Of a stretch of 64,000 nucleotides of DNA, positions 1-12,400 are shown one piece after another. Location: the NCBI GenBank assembly GCA_023333565.1, contig JAJKFH010001141.1, positions 62,001-126,000 on the forward strand. Direction: 5' to 3'. The notes beneath the pieces are model-generated. The model saw only the letters and a list, made by a program, of their open reading frames with translations, did no database searches and was not told where the DNA came from. Position 1 is the first letter of the stretch; each line of letters starts with the position of its first letter. This stretch comes from Puffinus mauretanicus. Lineage: Eukaryota > Chordata > Aves > Procellariiformes > Procellariidae. The position numbers were made by a program, and so were the translations under genes.

Positions 1-50
1 AATAAAAATGCATATGTAATTTATTCTATTTTGTGGACCTTTTAATTAAA
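1..50 (+). terminator. Probable 3' end and poly(A) signal of an upstream keratin paralogue
   Basis: The window opens with AATAAA at 1-6. The next roughly 45 bases align with the sequence around and after the poly(A) signal of the first complete keratin gene (7550-7600). Both have AATAAAA, then GCA.ATG, AATT, ATTCT and a CTTTTAATT block at similar spacing. I infer that another plus-strand keratin gene of the same subgroup ends just left of the window. No coding sequence of it is visible here. Confidence 0.5.
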
Positions 51-3000
51 GACATGGAACAGCAAATGCAAATGCAGATAACAAGCACTTTTCCTAGGGC
101 CCTGCCCAGTTAAAGGCGCAGATTTTTGCTCCTCGTTCCCATTTCCTGAATCTCTCCATGAGCAGCCAAAACACACAGGCACAGCAGAGCACCGAAGGGC
201 GGTTTGCCGTTGATTTCAACGTTCTCCCCACCGTGCAGGTAAAACACCTGGAAGCTAAACACAGGGCATGCCAAGGCAAGAGCCGGGCACAGGGGAAAAG
301 GTCTGAGATTCATTTACTACGCGGCTTCCAGCCAATACAACATCCAGCAGCCTGGCTCCCAGGGGGTACAAAGGGCAGTGCCAAGTGTGTGATGTACCTG
401 CATAAACTTCTAACAATAGGGAACTAATTACTAGGGGAGTCAGAGCAACCACCCGACTTGTTCAAGTGTATCAGTCCATCTCAAAACCCCTTTTACTGTG
501 AGCTGCCTCACTTAAGCATAGGTGCCAGCAGTGCGAACATCTGCCTGAGCGGGTTGAAAGCACTCCCTTTCTGGCCACACTGTTTTAGGTGTTTATCTTG
601 GGTCTGGATGCTGATGTTCCCTCTCCTTTGGCTATAAGCAGGTGGAGGGTCTGGTCCACGTGCACTCACATGCTACGTTGAATTAGATGTCGCTCATCTA
701 ATAGCTATAAAAAATATCCAAGAATTGGATACCTCTTGGAGAGTGAAAGTCTTCAAGATCCAATATTTCTTCACATTCCTAGAATACATTGGAGACAAGA
801 TCTTGTTTTGAGACGGTGGAGAAAAAACAGAGGAGGTGTAGCAATTTTAGAATAGGAGATGTAGCAATTTAGATTCTCTGACTAATTGAGAGAAATTAAT
901 TGAGAAGTAAAAGCAGAGCATCATCTGGCTGAAAGCCACAGACTGACAGATCTCATTGCTGGAAGATCAGTTGAAGAAATAGATGTGATTAGGAAAAAAG
1001 TCCCAACCTCGGCCCACGTATTTCAATAAATTCAAGTAATGGGTAGAGAAGCACTTTTAGGAAAATACTCGAAGAGATGGGCAAATAGAGGGGAATTGGC
1101 AGCGCCTGAATGATGGACTGTGTTCGGGTTTTCCTTCGAGACCAGCAGTTTCCCATAATTTTCTAGGATGCTCTGAACTCTGCATGTTCCTCTCTGTATC
1201 CCTCAGGAAATCTCCTCCCCAAAACCTTCCAGGCATGGTTACGGGTCTGCTGCGGCTCTCCACTCCTGCTCCACCACCTCTCCCTGCCCAACACTCACAG
1301 CTGCTTCCCGGGAAGGAGCAATATCCTCACTCTGAACAGCAGCCTGGGCAAGGTTAAGTGATGGTCTTCCTCATTGCTGCCCAAACACACTCTCTAACCA
1401 AAGGGGATATGATGTATATAGCCAACAGGCACGTCAGACGGATGCCTGCATCAACACCTGGGTCACAACGCAGAGATTACGAAGCCCTTCATCTAGCATG
1501 AGAAAGGCTGCGGCCAGAATATTTGTTCTCCCAGGGCACCCCTTTTCAAGCAAGATACAAAAAAACACCCTGGGAAAAGTTTGCATCTCTGGTTACGTGG
1601 CAAATGTACAGTTGTCCTTGCTCCAGAGCAGGGCTTTGGTCACCACGTTCGTGACCTTCTGCATCTAGTCCTGCTGGACAAGTTAAACAGATGTAGCTAT
1701 GACCTGGGGCTTGTATTTCAGTGGGAGAGGACAGCCCTCGTTAATTCTAGCACAGCCCAGATTAAAACCTTAGTCATAATGAAATGAATGGTGCTTGCAC
1801 TCAGGGGCTTGAATTTGCAATGTGTGAAGGGAACTGATTGCTAATTGCTACCTATAACATTTTTACAGAGTTCTTTAGGACAGACAGTCGGTAGCTTAGT
1901 CACAGAAGCTCCTCTCTCTTAAAAACTGCTGCTTGTTGTAACACACAGTAGCTGAAACACTCCCAGAACAGTTATTTTAGCTTCATTCCAGGGTGTGTAA
2001 GAAGAATGGGGCGGGGGGAAGCATGGCTGAAAGGCAAAAAGAGATGATGGGCAAATGACCCTCCTGGGACCTTCTGGTCAAACTCACTTGACCACCCGGC
2101 CTCCACATGTGAAATGGCAAGCACACTTGAAAGATGCCTCTGCGAACATCTGCTCCATACCCCGGCGTCTTTTTAACAGCTGGGGAAAGCTACGACTTCC
2201 CAGCAATGCTCTGCAGGTGGGCTGCTACCTCCTCTGATGATGTTCAGCTTGGGCATGGGCATCCACAAGAGAGACCTGGGCAAACCCAAAGGGCTGCAGG
2301 GTCCAAGAGAAGCACGTCCGTCCCTGGGCATCCAGACGAGACACTGGGAGTGACTTTCGAGCATCTTGCCTGCTCTAGGGTACAGGGCTACCACACAGCA
2401 CGCTCCGGGCGAGTCAAGACACCATACGTCTTTCACCAGAGAAATGCACTATTTGACTTTTCCTGGGTGCTACACGGAATAAGAGTAAAGGGAGTTGTCT
2501 GTGAACAATGTCGTAAACCCGGATCCCAAGCACTGAATTTCCTTGTGAGTAAGAGATATCAGAGGGGGAAGACAACAGACGTTGGGAGGGCAGCCTGGGA
2601 ACAGGCTTCAGACCGTGTAGAGACAAGGTCACCCCGTGAGTCAGGAAACAGCCCAAACACCTGCGAAGGTGAAGCCCTGAGAAATCGCCAACTCAGGTTT
2701 TGTGTCGTCACAGCCAACGGTAACTCCCTCCCAGGTCATATTCTGGTATTTCATCATTTGTTGTCAGTCTGAATCAGGATGAAACGTAGACACTTTTCGC
2801 AGAAAGAAAAGGTCTGAAAATACCATTCATAAAACTACCTCACGTGTCCTTCCCTCTCCCCAGCTCGTTTGTGATAGCTGACGTCCAAGACTTCCCCTCA
2901 TGCCCCAACACCATCCTGGCTGTCCCTCCATCACCTCTTTCTCCCTCCTGTATCAGTTCTGGTTTAAACGACTCTTGCTTGGGCATGAGAACAAGAGTCC

Positions 3001-3484
3001 AGAATTTCCGACATGTCGGGGCCTGAGGTGTTGATGCCCCGCCGGGGTTTAATCAAAACCACGGCAGCAGGAAAAAACAGACCCGCAATAACAGATTTCT
3101 CAGACCTTGGACCACTGCACCGTGAAATAATGCGCCTTTACGCAACAGAGAGATTGATTCATCCATGAAATAGAGATGAGCGAGCGCTTGCCCAACATGG
3201 GGAACCATCTACTGCAGAGGTGAAAGGAGGGAGTGGGAAAGGGATGGCTGTGAACAAGAGTTGAGCAGGCAGTATTTAGTGTTTTCTCAGATATTTCGAC
3301 AGCCAGATCATGACCATGACAAAAAAATGCAACTCCTGCACTTTGTGAGTGCTTCATAGGTGCTTGTGCTCCATAGGCGCTTGTGCTCATGGTGAACTCA
3401 CCGTCCGCTTTGCTGCTGGGTGTGCCGAGCCCAGTTAATCAGTAGGATGAGCACCACGCCAGACCCATCCCCAGCTAGTAAGGA
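51..3484. other. Intergenic region upstream of the first keratin gene
   Basis: I see no keratin exon, RNA gene or recognisable mobile element here. A 212-codon open frame at 2134-2772 has no family resemblance and no splice-site context, and I treat it as chance. A perfect 12-bp palindrome with a CATG core lies at 3008-3019, about 470 bp upstream of the TATA box of the next gene. It could be a p53/p63-family half site, which is speculative. Confidence 0.5.
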
Positions 3485-3493
3485 TATAAAAGG
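3482..3493 (+). promoter_or_regulatory. TATA box of the first keratin gene
   Basis: GGATATAAAAGG lies 103 bp upstream of the start codon at 3596. Allowing about 30 bp to the transcription start gives a 5' leader of roughly 75-80 bases, normal for an epidermal keratin. Variants of the same element precede the second keratin (9235), the KRT84-like gene (26682) and KRT7 (46183, minus strand). Confidence 0.75.
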
Positions 3494-3595
3494 GCCAGTC
3501 CCAGCCTGGGGGAGCACAACTTCACCTTCTGCCTTCATCCACTTCCTTGCTGCTTTATTCTTTCTACCGCTCTCACCCTGCTCACATCAGCTGCC

Positions 3596-6500
3596 ATGTC
3601 TCGCCAGTGCGCTGCAAGGAACCAGAGCAAAACTGGCTTCAGTGCTGCTTCTGCCTTCATCCCAAATGCCAGCAGCACCAGCTTCTGCTTACGTCCTGCA
3701 TCCCAAGGTGGAAGCTGCAGTACCACCGCTGGGTATGGAAGATTTGCTGGAGGTTTTGGAAGCAGGAGCCTCTACAGTCTTGGTGGATGCCAGAGGATCT
3801 CCGTAGCTGGAAGAGGTGGTGGCTTCTATGGACCTGCAGGCTTTGGTGCTGGCACTGGGATATCCTGTGGTTTTGGTGGTGCAGTTGGTGGTGCCTTTGG
3901 GTTTGGTGGTGGCATGGGTGGCCCTGGACTCCCTGCTGTCCCAGCTGGGGGCATCCATGAAGTCTCAGTCAACCAGAGCCTTCTGAAACCTCTCAACCTG
4001 GAGATTGACCCCAGCATCCAGAGTATCCGTAAGAATGAGAAAGATCAGATTCAAACCCTCAACAACAAATTTGCCTCCTTCATTGACAAGGTGAGACATA
4101 AGATTTCTTGGTTATGCTGTGTTGATTCCTCAGTGGGGAAGCACAAACAAGGGCAAGTTTTATCTTTATCAGCAATTTTGCTGCTCTTGTACTGCCACTT
4201 CTAACATCAGCAGCCTGGGAACAGAACCTGCTTTGAGACCATTCATCCCTCGCATTAATGCTGAGATAAGACCAGCCAACAGGGGGAAAATGGTGATATA
4301 GGATGTAAGGAAGCAGAGTTTGCAAAGAGAGCAGGAATGTTAACATCAGATGTGCGATGCTTGCTTGCTTGTGTAAATTTTCAGCTGTTCCCCACGGGCT
4401 GAGAGCTCCCACCTTTCAGCAAGGGAATCCTTGCAGGATTGTACCTTGCCCCTCTAAGGAAAACCATCCTAAAATCACTGTTTCTGAAACATCTCCTTTC
4501 TCTATCCAGGTCCGATTCCTTGAACAACAAAACAAGGTCCTGGAGACCAAGTGGGCCCTTCTGCAAGAACAGGGGAACAAAACAGTCAGAAACAACATCG
4601 AGCCCCTCTTTGAGACCTACATCAACAACCTCAGGAGACAGCTGAACAGCTTGCTGACAGACAGGGAGAACTTGGGAGGGGAGCTGAACAAGGTGCAAAG
4701 CCTCGCTGAGGAATTCAAGAACAAGTAAGTCCATCCATCTGTGGTCTGCCTGGAGAGCAGGGTGGGCTGCGATAGATGCCAGCTCTCTTGCAATCAAACG
4801 TTGCATCTGTGCAATCAAACAAGGAAAGAAGGCTTTTTTGCTCATATAATCTTCCGAGGAGGCCCAGGTTAAGTTTAGTATGAGACATATTCAGCCTCAC
4901 TTCCCTATGGCTGAAAGTCACAGGCAGAAAATTTTAGGGCTAAGAGACCAAGTTACAAAACTGTACATGCAAAAAAAATAAGAGGCTGGTCCTGAAAATA
5001 TGAAATAACTTTTGTACAACCCTAGACCAACCCTCCACTTCCATCCCGCAGATACGAGGAGGAGATCAACAAGCACACAGCTGTCGAGAACGAATTTGTG
5101 ATCCTGAAGAAGGTGGGTGCACGCACGCTGTGCCTCCCAGCCCGCACGAGCATAGCAAGAAACACGTTGTCCAGCTTTTCCTCTGCTTCTCCGAAAACCA
5201 CTTCATTTTTGTGATGTGTTTCCTCTTCTAGGAGGTGGATGCTGCCTATATAAACAAGACAGAGCTGCAAGCCAGGCTGGATTCCCTTATGGAGGAGATA
5301 GATTTCCTCAGAGCCCTGTATGACGCTGTAAGCACCAGCATTTACATCCTTCTCCCATTTTCCAATGTCCTCGCCTTCCTCTCCCACTTCAGAGGCTCAG
5401 GACTGATTGTCTTCCACTCTGTTGCACTAAAAAATTCAATGCTTTTTCCATTTCACCTGCTGTCTTAACCCTGCCTGAAACTGTCTTGGAAAAATCACTT
5501 TGCCCACCCAGGTCTACACCCTCTAACTTGGGGGGTTTCCTCCCTCTGAGCAACGTTCGTGTCCCACGCCTGCAACTCAGGAAAACGCCCGCTGCTTTTG
5601 CAGGAGCTGTCTCAGGTGCAGGCCCAGATCTCCGACACCTCTGTCATCCTGACCATGGACAACAACCGCAGCCTGGACATGGACAGCATCATCGCCGAGG
5701 TCAAAGCGCAGTACGAGGACATCGCCAACCGGAGCCGGGCGGAGGCCGAGTCTTGGTACCAGTCCAGGGTGAGTGCCCAGGAAGGCTTCTGCAATGGGAA
5801 AACCACGCTCCCTCCCCCAAATCCCCATGGGGAGGTGGGTCCCACTGTGATTTTTACAACACAGGATGTCTTCAGATTTAATAATCCTATAAATTTTGGA
5901 AGTGCTGATTTGGGATTGAGAACACACGTATACTTCTGAGTGCAAACACCCACATTCTGCTTGGCTCTAAACCCAGTATATTTTACCTTGGGTGATTGTT
6001 CCTCTCTCCGTGACAGTACGAAGAGCTGCAGGCTACGGCTGGCCGGCACGGGGACGACCTCCGCAACACCAAGCAGGAGATCTCCGAGCTCAACCGCCAC
6101 GTCCAGCGGCTGCGGTCTGAAATCGACAGCGTGAAGAAACAGGTAAAGGGCAGCGTAGCCGCAAAAGGCTTAACTCCTGCTGTGGTCTAACCTCTTACTT
6201 GTCCAGCCAACTCCAGGGTATAAAAATAAATGCATCTCGGCGAGTTCTGCTGGATCAGGAATGAATACGACAGCATTTATCGTGGTGCACTAAGAGTAAC
6301 CTAATGCAATATTATCAAACCTAAGGAGACGTTAAGAGGCGTGGAGTTAGATTAAATCCAGGTTCTGACCTGGCTCAGAACATGGATCAGTTCAACGATC
6401 GTTAAGATCACACCTATAGATGTGAACCCAAAGACTTCTGCATCTAGACCAGGCATCGTGACCTCAGGGTATAAAGAACTGGTCTATGCTCTGGATAAGG

Positions 6501-7374
6501 AATGCAACCACTATTTTTCCTCCACAGTGCGCCAGTTTGCAGACAGCTATCGTGGATGCGGAGCAGCGCGGGGAGGTGGCTGTCAAGGATGCCAGGGCAA
6601 AACTGGCCGAGCTGGAGGCCGCCCTGCAGAAGGCCAAGACAGACCTGGCCCGGCAGCTCCGCGAGTACCAGGAGCTGATGAACGTCAAGCTGGCCCTGGA
6701 CATCGAGATCGCGACCTACAGGAAGCTGCTGGAGGGGGAGGAGTGCAGGTGGGTGCAATTTTATATCCCGGTTTCCAGAGGGGCAATGGAGTCGCAGACC
6801 CTTGTCAGGTTTAGACTTCCCACGTTCAGAAGACCTGAAACCTATTTAAAGGCAAGCAGTGGCCCGTGAAGATGAGCTATTTGGGAAGATGGTAGCCTTT
6901 TGCGCAAACTTTCCAACTTCCGCCAAAAATATTCCAAGGAAATTCTCCTGCCTTTTCAACCAGCTCCTGTTCATGGGTTCCCCTTGAATTCTTACCGGCT
7001 CATTTTGCTCCCTAACAGGCTCTCTGGAGAAGGTGCCGGTGCAGTCAATATCTGTAAGTAACTTTTAAAGATAGTTTGGCAACTTTTACTTATGTTTGTC
7101 CCCCTGCCACTCCGAGCCCGCTGTTTGCGGATGACTCTGAAGAGGGTGTTTTCCTCTTGCAGCTGTGACCAGAACCGCTGTAGGAACGGGATATGGAAGT
7201 GGAAACTGTCTCAGCTTCGGAGGCAGCAGCGGTGTTGGAGGTGGGGTCTGTGCTGGAGGAATGGGCTTCAGCTCTGGAAGCGGACAAGGCACAGACGGGT
7301 CATGCGTGGTCGGCGGAAGCAGTTCCAGCATGAAGTACGTCTCCACCACCTCTTCAACCAAGAGATGCTACTAA
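3596..7374 (+). CDS. Type II epidermal keratin (KRT5/6/75 group), nine exons, complete
   Basis: Coding exons: 3596-4090, 4510-4724, 5052-5112, 5232-5327, 5604-5768, 6017-6142, 6528-6748, 7019-7053, 7163-7374. All introns are GT-AG, and the sum is 1626 bp (541 aa). The product is a structural intermediate-filament protein that forms obligate heterodimers with a type I keratin. The Gly/Ser-rich head (about 1-147) has [11 protein letters not shown] and an H1 segment ([18 protein letters not shown]). The rod starts at [20 protein letters not shown] and ends with [13 protein letters not shown] near residue 459. The tail is Gly/Ser-rich. Exon 2 is 215 bp, not 209; the extra two residues ([13 protein letters not shown]) are typical of KRT5/6/75. 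The head has five cysteines, the tail has four, and the protein ends KRCY, which is more cysteine than usual for a soft keratin. ATG 3596 was chosen because MSRQ is the usual start in this group. I cannot assign one orthologue; KRT6A- or KRT75-like are both possible. Confidence 0.93.
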
Positions 7375-7549
7375 AGTCGGACATCAGCACTGTTAGCTAG
7401 TTGTGCCAAGTCTCCTCTCGTATCGTGTGCAATCCTTACCCTGTTACTTGCAAAAGATTTGGAAGCTGTCTGTCCTTATTTATATAAAACATGCCATGCT
7501 CCTGTTTGGTCTTCGACTCTCTGAAATCCTCATTTCCCAGTGTTTGTTT

Positions 7550-7555
7550 AATAAA
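7550..7555 (+). terminator. Poly(A) signal of the first keratin gene
   Basis: AATAAA lies 176 bp after the stop codon, giving a short 3' UTR of about 200 bases. It is followed by a T-rich stretch at 7586-7595. The surrounding bases match positions 1-50 of the window. Confidence 0.75.
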
Positions 7556-7599
7556 AGGCACATGGAATTAATTCTGTCACGTCCTCCTTTTAATTCCAA

Positions 7600-9234
7600 T
7601 TACTTTATAGGGCCTTGGGGAAAAGAGTGGTTGACATAGCAGAGTAGAGCTGAAGGCAAACAAAAGTCATACACACAAGAGTTGAGATCTTTCCTTCCTC
7701 TGCACTCACTACAACTCCATGGACACCTCTCATATCCAACAGGAATAGAGCAGTTGGATGTTCCATTCCCAGTTGTGTGAGCAAAGTTTTTTAGCATCCG
7801 TATCTTCCACAGGATGGGAAAATATCTACTCTTCCTAGCAGGCACTAGAGAAAACGTCCTTCTATCTTAATTTCTACATTACGGTATCTCAGCATTTTCA
7901 TGCCACCTTAATCACGCCCAAACCCCTGTAATCTTTCAAGGTTTTATGTGATGAGACATGTAGGGATATAAATCTAGTTTTTCCCAAGAAAGCAAGTACT
8001 TCAGCTCACGCTGTTCTGTACATGCACTAGCTGCAGGGGCTAATAAAATGCTGTCACTGCCATTACCATAATTAGAAATGGAAAAGACTCATTAAACCCC
8101 CAAACTCACCCTCTTTGGGAAGATAATGTCCCCAGACACAGGCTGTGAGATAGTTAAAGACCTGGAGGGTAAGGAAGGTTTAGTTCTCTCTCTCTGATCT
8201 CCTGAACAGCAGTAACGAGAGACAAACTACAAAAGCATCAAAGCACATATTAAGAAAAAAAAAATGTGCTGAGATTACCACAGCAGATTGTGCTGGTTCA
8301 GTCTCTGACACAACCCTGCCGAGTGACTAAAGCACTAGAGGTAAACGTGACGCACATTAAGTGCATGCTGACACCCAGCCTAAAGAGAAGGCGATATAAT
8401 AAAGCCCAGCGTTTCATTAATCCTCTAGATCTAAGCACAATAACACACTACTGGAAAGGAAATGGCTCGTCCTCTTCAACACCTGCCCACCCTTCTCTGG
8501 CATCTCTGGATGGACCATATTTCCACTGACACCAGCAGAACTGGTATTTGGTTTGTTATTTAAACACTGTCCAGCATCAAAGAGCCATCTGATGACCTGG
8601 ACTTTTACAAGTCGGGCTGTTTTCTCTCTGGGGGACCACGTACTTTTAGCCGTCTCATCATTCAGCATTTTGGCTAAGCAAAACATCCAGGCTCCCTTTG
8701 TAGCCAACAGAAAGGCACAGGTGCCTCCCAAATTATCATCTTTACCAGAAGTACCTCTGTGCAAATGAAGCGTTGCCTGCAAAGACGAGGAGTGCAGACC
8801 AATACATCTAACTCCTTGCCTAGATCAGGACGGGTTGCTCCTACCCCAAGACTGCTAGCAATCGGGGAGCAAAATCAGTTTTTCTTTAGCAAAGCACGTC
8901 AAATTGGCATTTTCAACACCTCTAGATTCCCTCTTGTAGCAAGTCCCATCAGCTTTAAACTAACCGGGCGCTGACACCATTAACCAAGTTAAAAGCAAGC
9001 CCAAAGGGAACTTCCGGACATAAATACTTTTTTTTCCCCACCAGTAATCCCCGCTCTGAAAAATACAGGTTAGAAAATTTGGTTAGTTTTATGAGCCTGA
9101 AGGTTGCCAGCCCATCGCATTAGTGAGTCTGGTGATTAACGGGTTGGTAAAGGTGGCCACGTGCCAGCATACCAAACCAATGAGCTCAGCCAACTGAGCT
9201 GCGGTCTTCTGTGGACAAGCCCAGCTCTCCAAGA
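7600..9234. other. Intergenic spacer between the first two keratin genes
   Basis: About 1.6 kb with no open frame of keratin type, no RNA gene and no recognisable repeat. It contains scattered AT-rich stretches and a short A-run near 8252. The proximal promoter of the next gene occupies its right end. Confidence 0.5.
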
Positions 9235-9244
9235 GGATAAAAGG
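9235..9244 (+). promoter_or_regulatory. TATA-like element of the second keratin gene
   Basis: GGATAAAAGG lies 158 bp upstream of ATG 9402, implying a 5' leader of about 130 bases. The identical decamer occurs on the minus strand in front of KRT7. Confidence 0.65.
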
Positions 9245-9401
9245 CAGAGGGGACTCCTGATCCAAACTCCCAAAGATTTCTACTTATCTGCCATCTCACC
9301 TCATTGTCCTCTGCTCTCGCCACCGGCGAACGATTGCACAGAAGTCAGTCGGTATTAGGTCAGGAGGACTCACTAAGAGTTTCAGTACTGCTTCTGCCAC
9401 T

Positions 9402-12400
9402 ATGCCCGTTAACCGAAGCAGCTTCAGCTCCATGTCCATGTCCCGCAGCAGTGGTGGAGGCGTGGGATGGATCAGCAGTGATTTTGGCAGCAGGAGCCTT
9501 CACAATCTAGGGGCAAGCAAGAAGATTTCCATGAGCGGAGGGTATTGTTCTGCTAGACCAGGATACAGTTATGGATCAGGTCATGGTGGGTTGGCGTATA
9601 GAGTTGGTGGAGCTGGGTTTGGGTTCGGAGGAGGATGTGGCCCTGGAGGTATTCAAGAGGTCACGGTCAACCAACACCTCTTGGTACCTCTTAACTTGGA
9701 GATTGACCCCAACATGCAGAGAGTGCGGCAGGAGGAGAAGGACCAGATCAAATCCCTCAACAACAAATTTGCCTCCTTCATCGACAAGGTAAGACATGTT
9801 CCACTTCATCCAGCCTGCCATGTTTGCCTACTGTAGAGTAGGATCAGGATTGCTCTCAACATCATATATTTACTTCTAAATCCTTAATGCACAGAGTTAA
9901 GGATTTTGTTGAGCTTGTTACCTCCGTATCCAGACTGTCTATACAGCTCATTTTGTCAGAGCTCTATAGACAGTCTGGATATGGTGCAAATTATTTTTCC
10001 AGGTTTCTTTGCAGCTCCTGGTTTCCAAATCTTCTTACCAATGATCTTTTGATGGCATGCCCATCTAAAGCCCACTTTAAGCTACGTAAAACAAAACCCC
10101 CCTCACATTAAAGCCCCCATCTCATGAAAAGTGAGGCATGTTCTGTGTTGATGATCCCAAATGATTTAAATTGTTCTGATGGGTTTCAGGTGCGGTTCCT
10201 GGAGCAACAAAATAAAGTACTGGAGACCAAATGGAGCCTCTTGAAAGACCAAAAAATTGTGAAAAATAACCTTGAACCTATGTTTGACGCGTACATCAGC
10301 AACATGAGGAGACAGCTCGAGGCTCTAGGAGGGGATAGGCTGCGGCTCAGCTCAGAGCTGAAGACTATACAGGACGCTGTTGAAGACTTCAAGACCAGGT
10401 AAGCAACACGCACACAGAAGGCAACCTGTCCAGTTTTTCCTCACTCTATCTTCTTCCTGGATGAGTTAAAAGACGCAAGGCAACCCCAAAACTGTGAGAC
10501 CTCAGAAAGGACTAAAGTGACCTGGTTGCCCCACTTTAGCTGCTGTATAAATGTCAGCAGCAGTGCTCTACCCGTTGCAAGACATATGCAATTTTTTTGC
10601 AGGGACAGGTGAACTTTTTAAATGTTGCAAAAGGCTCGTCAGACATCCACAGGAGTTGGGGAGCAGCTTCTCAAAAGCTTAGTCTGTCCAGAGCTTCGGC
10701 TTTCCAAATGGTTTCAGCTCCCATGTAGTCATTTTAATACAGACCAGGACGAAACCTGAATCTCAACAAGACTATTGAGTACTCTGAACGCTCACATTTC
10801 TTACTGATGTGGGTTCCTTTCCAGGAGAGAAAAATTGTCTAAAACAAAAGATTAATTTTAAGTGTGTGCTTAAGTGCTTTTGGTTTTCTTTTTTTTTTTT
10901 TTTTTTTTTAAAAATTATAATAATGTCCCTTAATATCAATGTATTGGATAGTTTTAGCACTTCTGAAAGTCAGGAGTTAGCTTCCACCCATGGAAAGTCA
11001 CTGAAATCTTGGGTTTTAGCTCAGCTCATTAACTCTTTAGGCTGTCAGGAGGAGGTGTTCCCTCTCTCATCCACTCTGCATCTTGCAAAAACATCTATCG
11101 AGCGTTAGTGTCTGCTACCATGCCCACAAGGGATACACTGCTTAATGGATGTGAATAAGTAAGGAGCTTAAATTGTCAATCTGGAACCAGAAAAACGAGA
11201 GAAGAGAGCTAAGTGCAGGGTGCAATTCAAAACAAGGACACGCGCACTCTGCCAAAACCCCTCTGCTCTCCCTTTCGTGGGAGATCATGTGTCTGACACT
11301 TTCTGCCACCTTCACCAACAGTGCCTCTAGCCCAGAAGTAGCATCAGAACAGAAACAACTGCCTTGGGGAAGAGAAATCATCATCCACGGTCTACTTGAG
11401 ACTTCTTTTTTATGGTTCTCTGTGCCTTCAGAAAAGAAACTAACAGAGAAAAAAGTCTGTCCTGGGTCAGTTTGGCCATATAAGACCTCAGAGTCTGCTA
11501 CAAATCAGCCATCCAGATTTCCTTAATTCATTTTAGGATGGGACAGATGACATTCCGGAGATAAAACATCTTTCTCCATCACCTACAGAAGAAACCCCAA
11601 AGGACAGAGCTTAGCCAAAATAGCCAAGTTCCAGGTAGCTGACGTGAGATGAATCCCAGCTCTAATACTGCTATTGATTAACTGGGTCAGAGAGTGTCCT
11701 CCTCCTGTTCTCATCACAGGTCCATGGTGAAAGCAATTTTAAATTTTGAAAAGCAATGTCTAACATTAGCACAATCTGGAGCAGCAAAGCAGCAACAGAG
11801 ATGGCTCAGCCGAGAAAAGACCCTTGGTGCGACTTCAGACAAGAAACCCTTTGACAACCACAGGTCATGTCATAGAAGAGGTTCAGACTTTAATACTCTG
11901 CCTGCATCTGACATAAAGTGGCAAATATTCCTTCTGGCTCCAGATCAGGGAATCTTCGGGCAAAAGCTCAATTACATCATACGCATTGCTGGGCAGGGAC
12001 CATCCTCTTGCATCGTGGCAACAACGCCTACACCTACCAAAAGGACGTCACCGCCTCTGTCCCCATTTCCTAGGAGTTTGTTCTTCTTACCTTTATTTAT
12101 TTTAAACTTCGTGGATCCCAAAGTATTCTTCCTAATGCTTTGCTCTTCTGAGTCAAATACTAATCCATATGGCAATTAGAAATTAGACATATACCAAATT
12201 AGCTTTCCTCTTCTACGTGGCTAAGAGCTTAGAGACCCACAAATCTATATACAGCCTAGGACTTTGCTTAATGGAAACGATTTTAAGGGTTGGATACTCC
12301 TGATGTGAAGAAATCTTCCCCCATGAAAGGGTCATGAAAGGCTAACGTTTTATTAGCTGCATGGACTCCTTCCTTTGAACTTTCATCTCCCCCATTTAAT

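Noticed and set aside
2134..2772. A 212-codon open frame upstream of the first keratin gene
   Set aside because: No recognisable domain, low-complexity signal, splice context or homology. Its length is compatible with chance over 64 kb and six frames.
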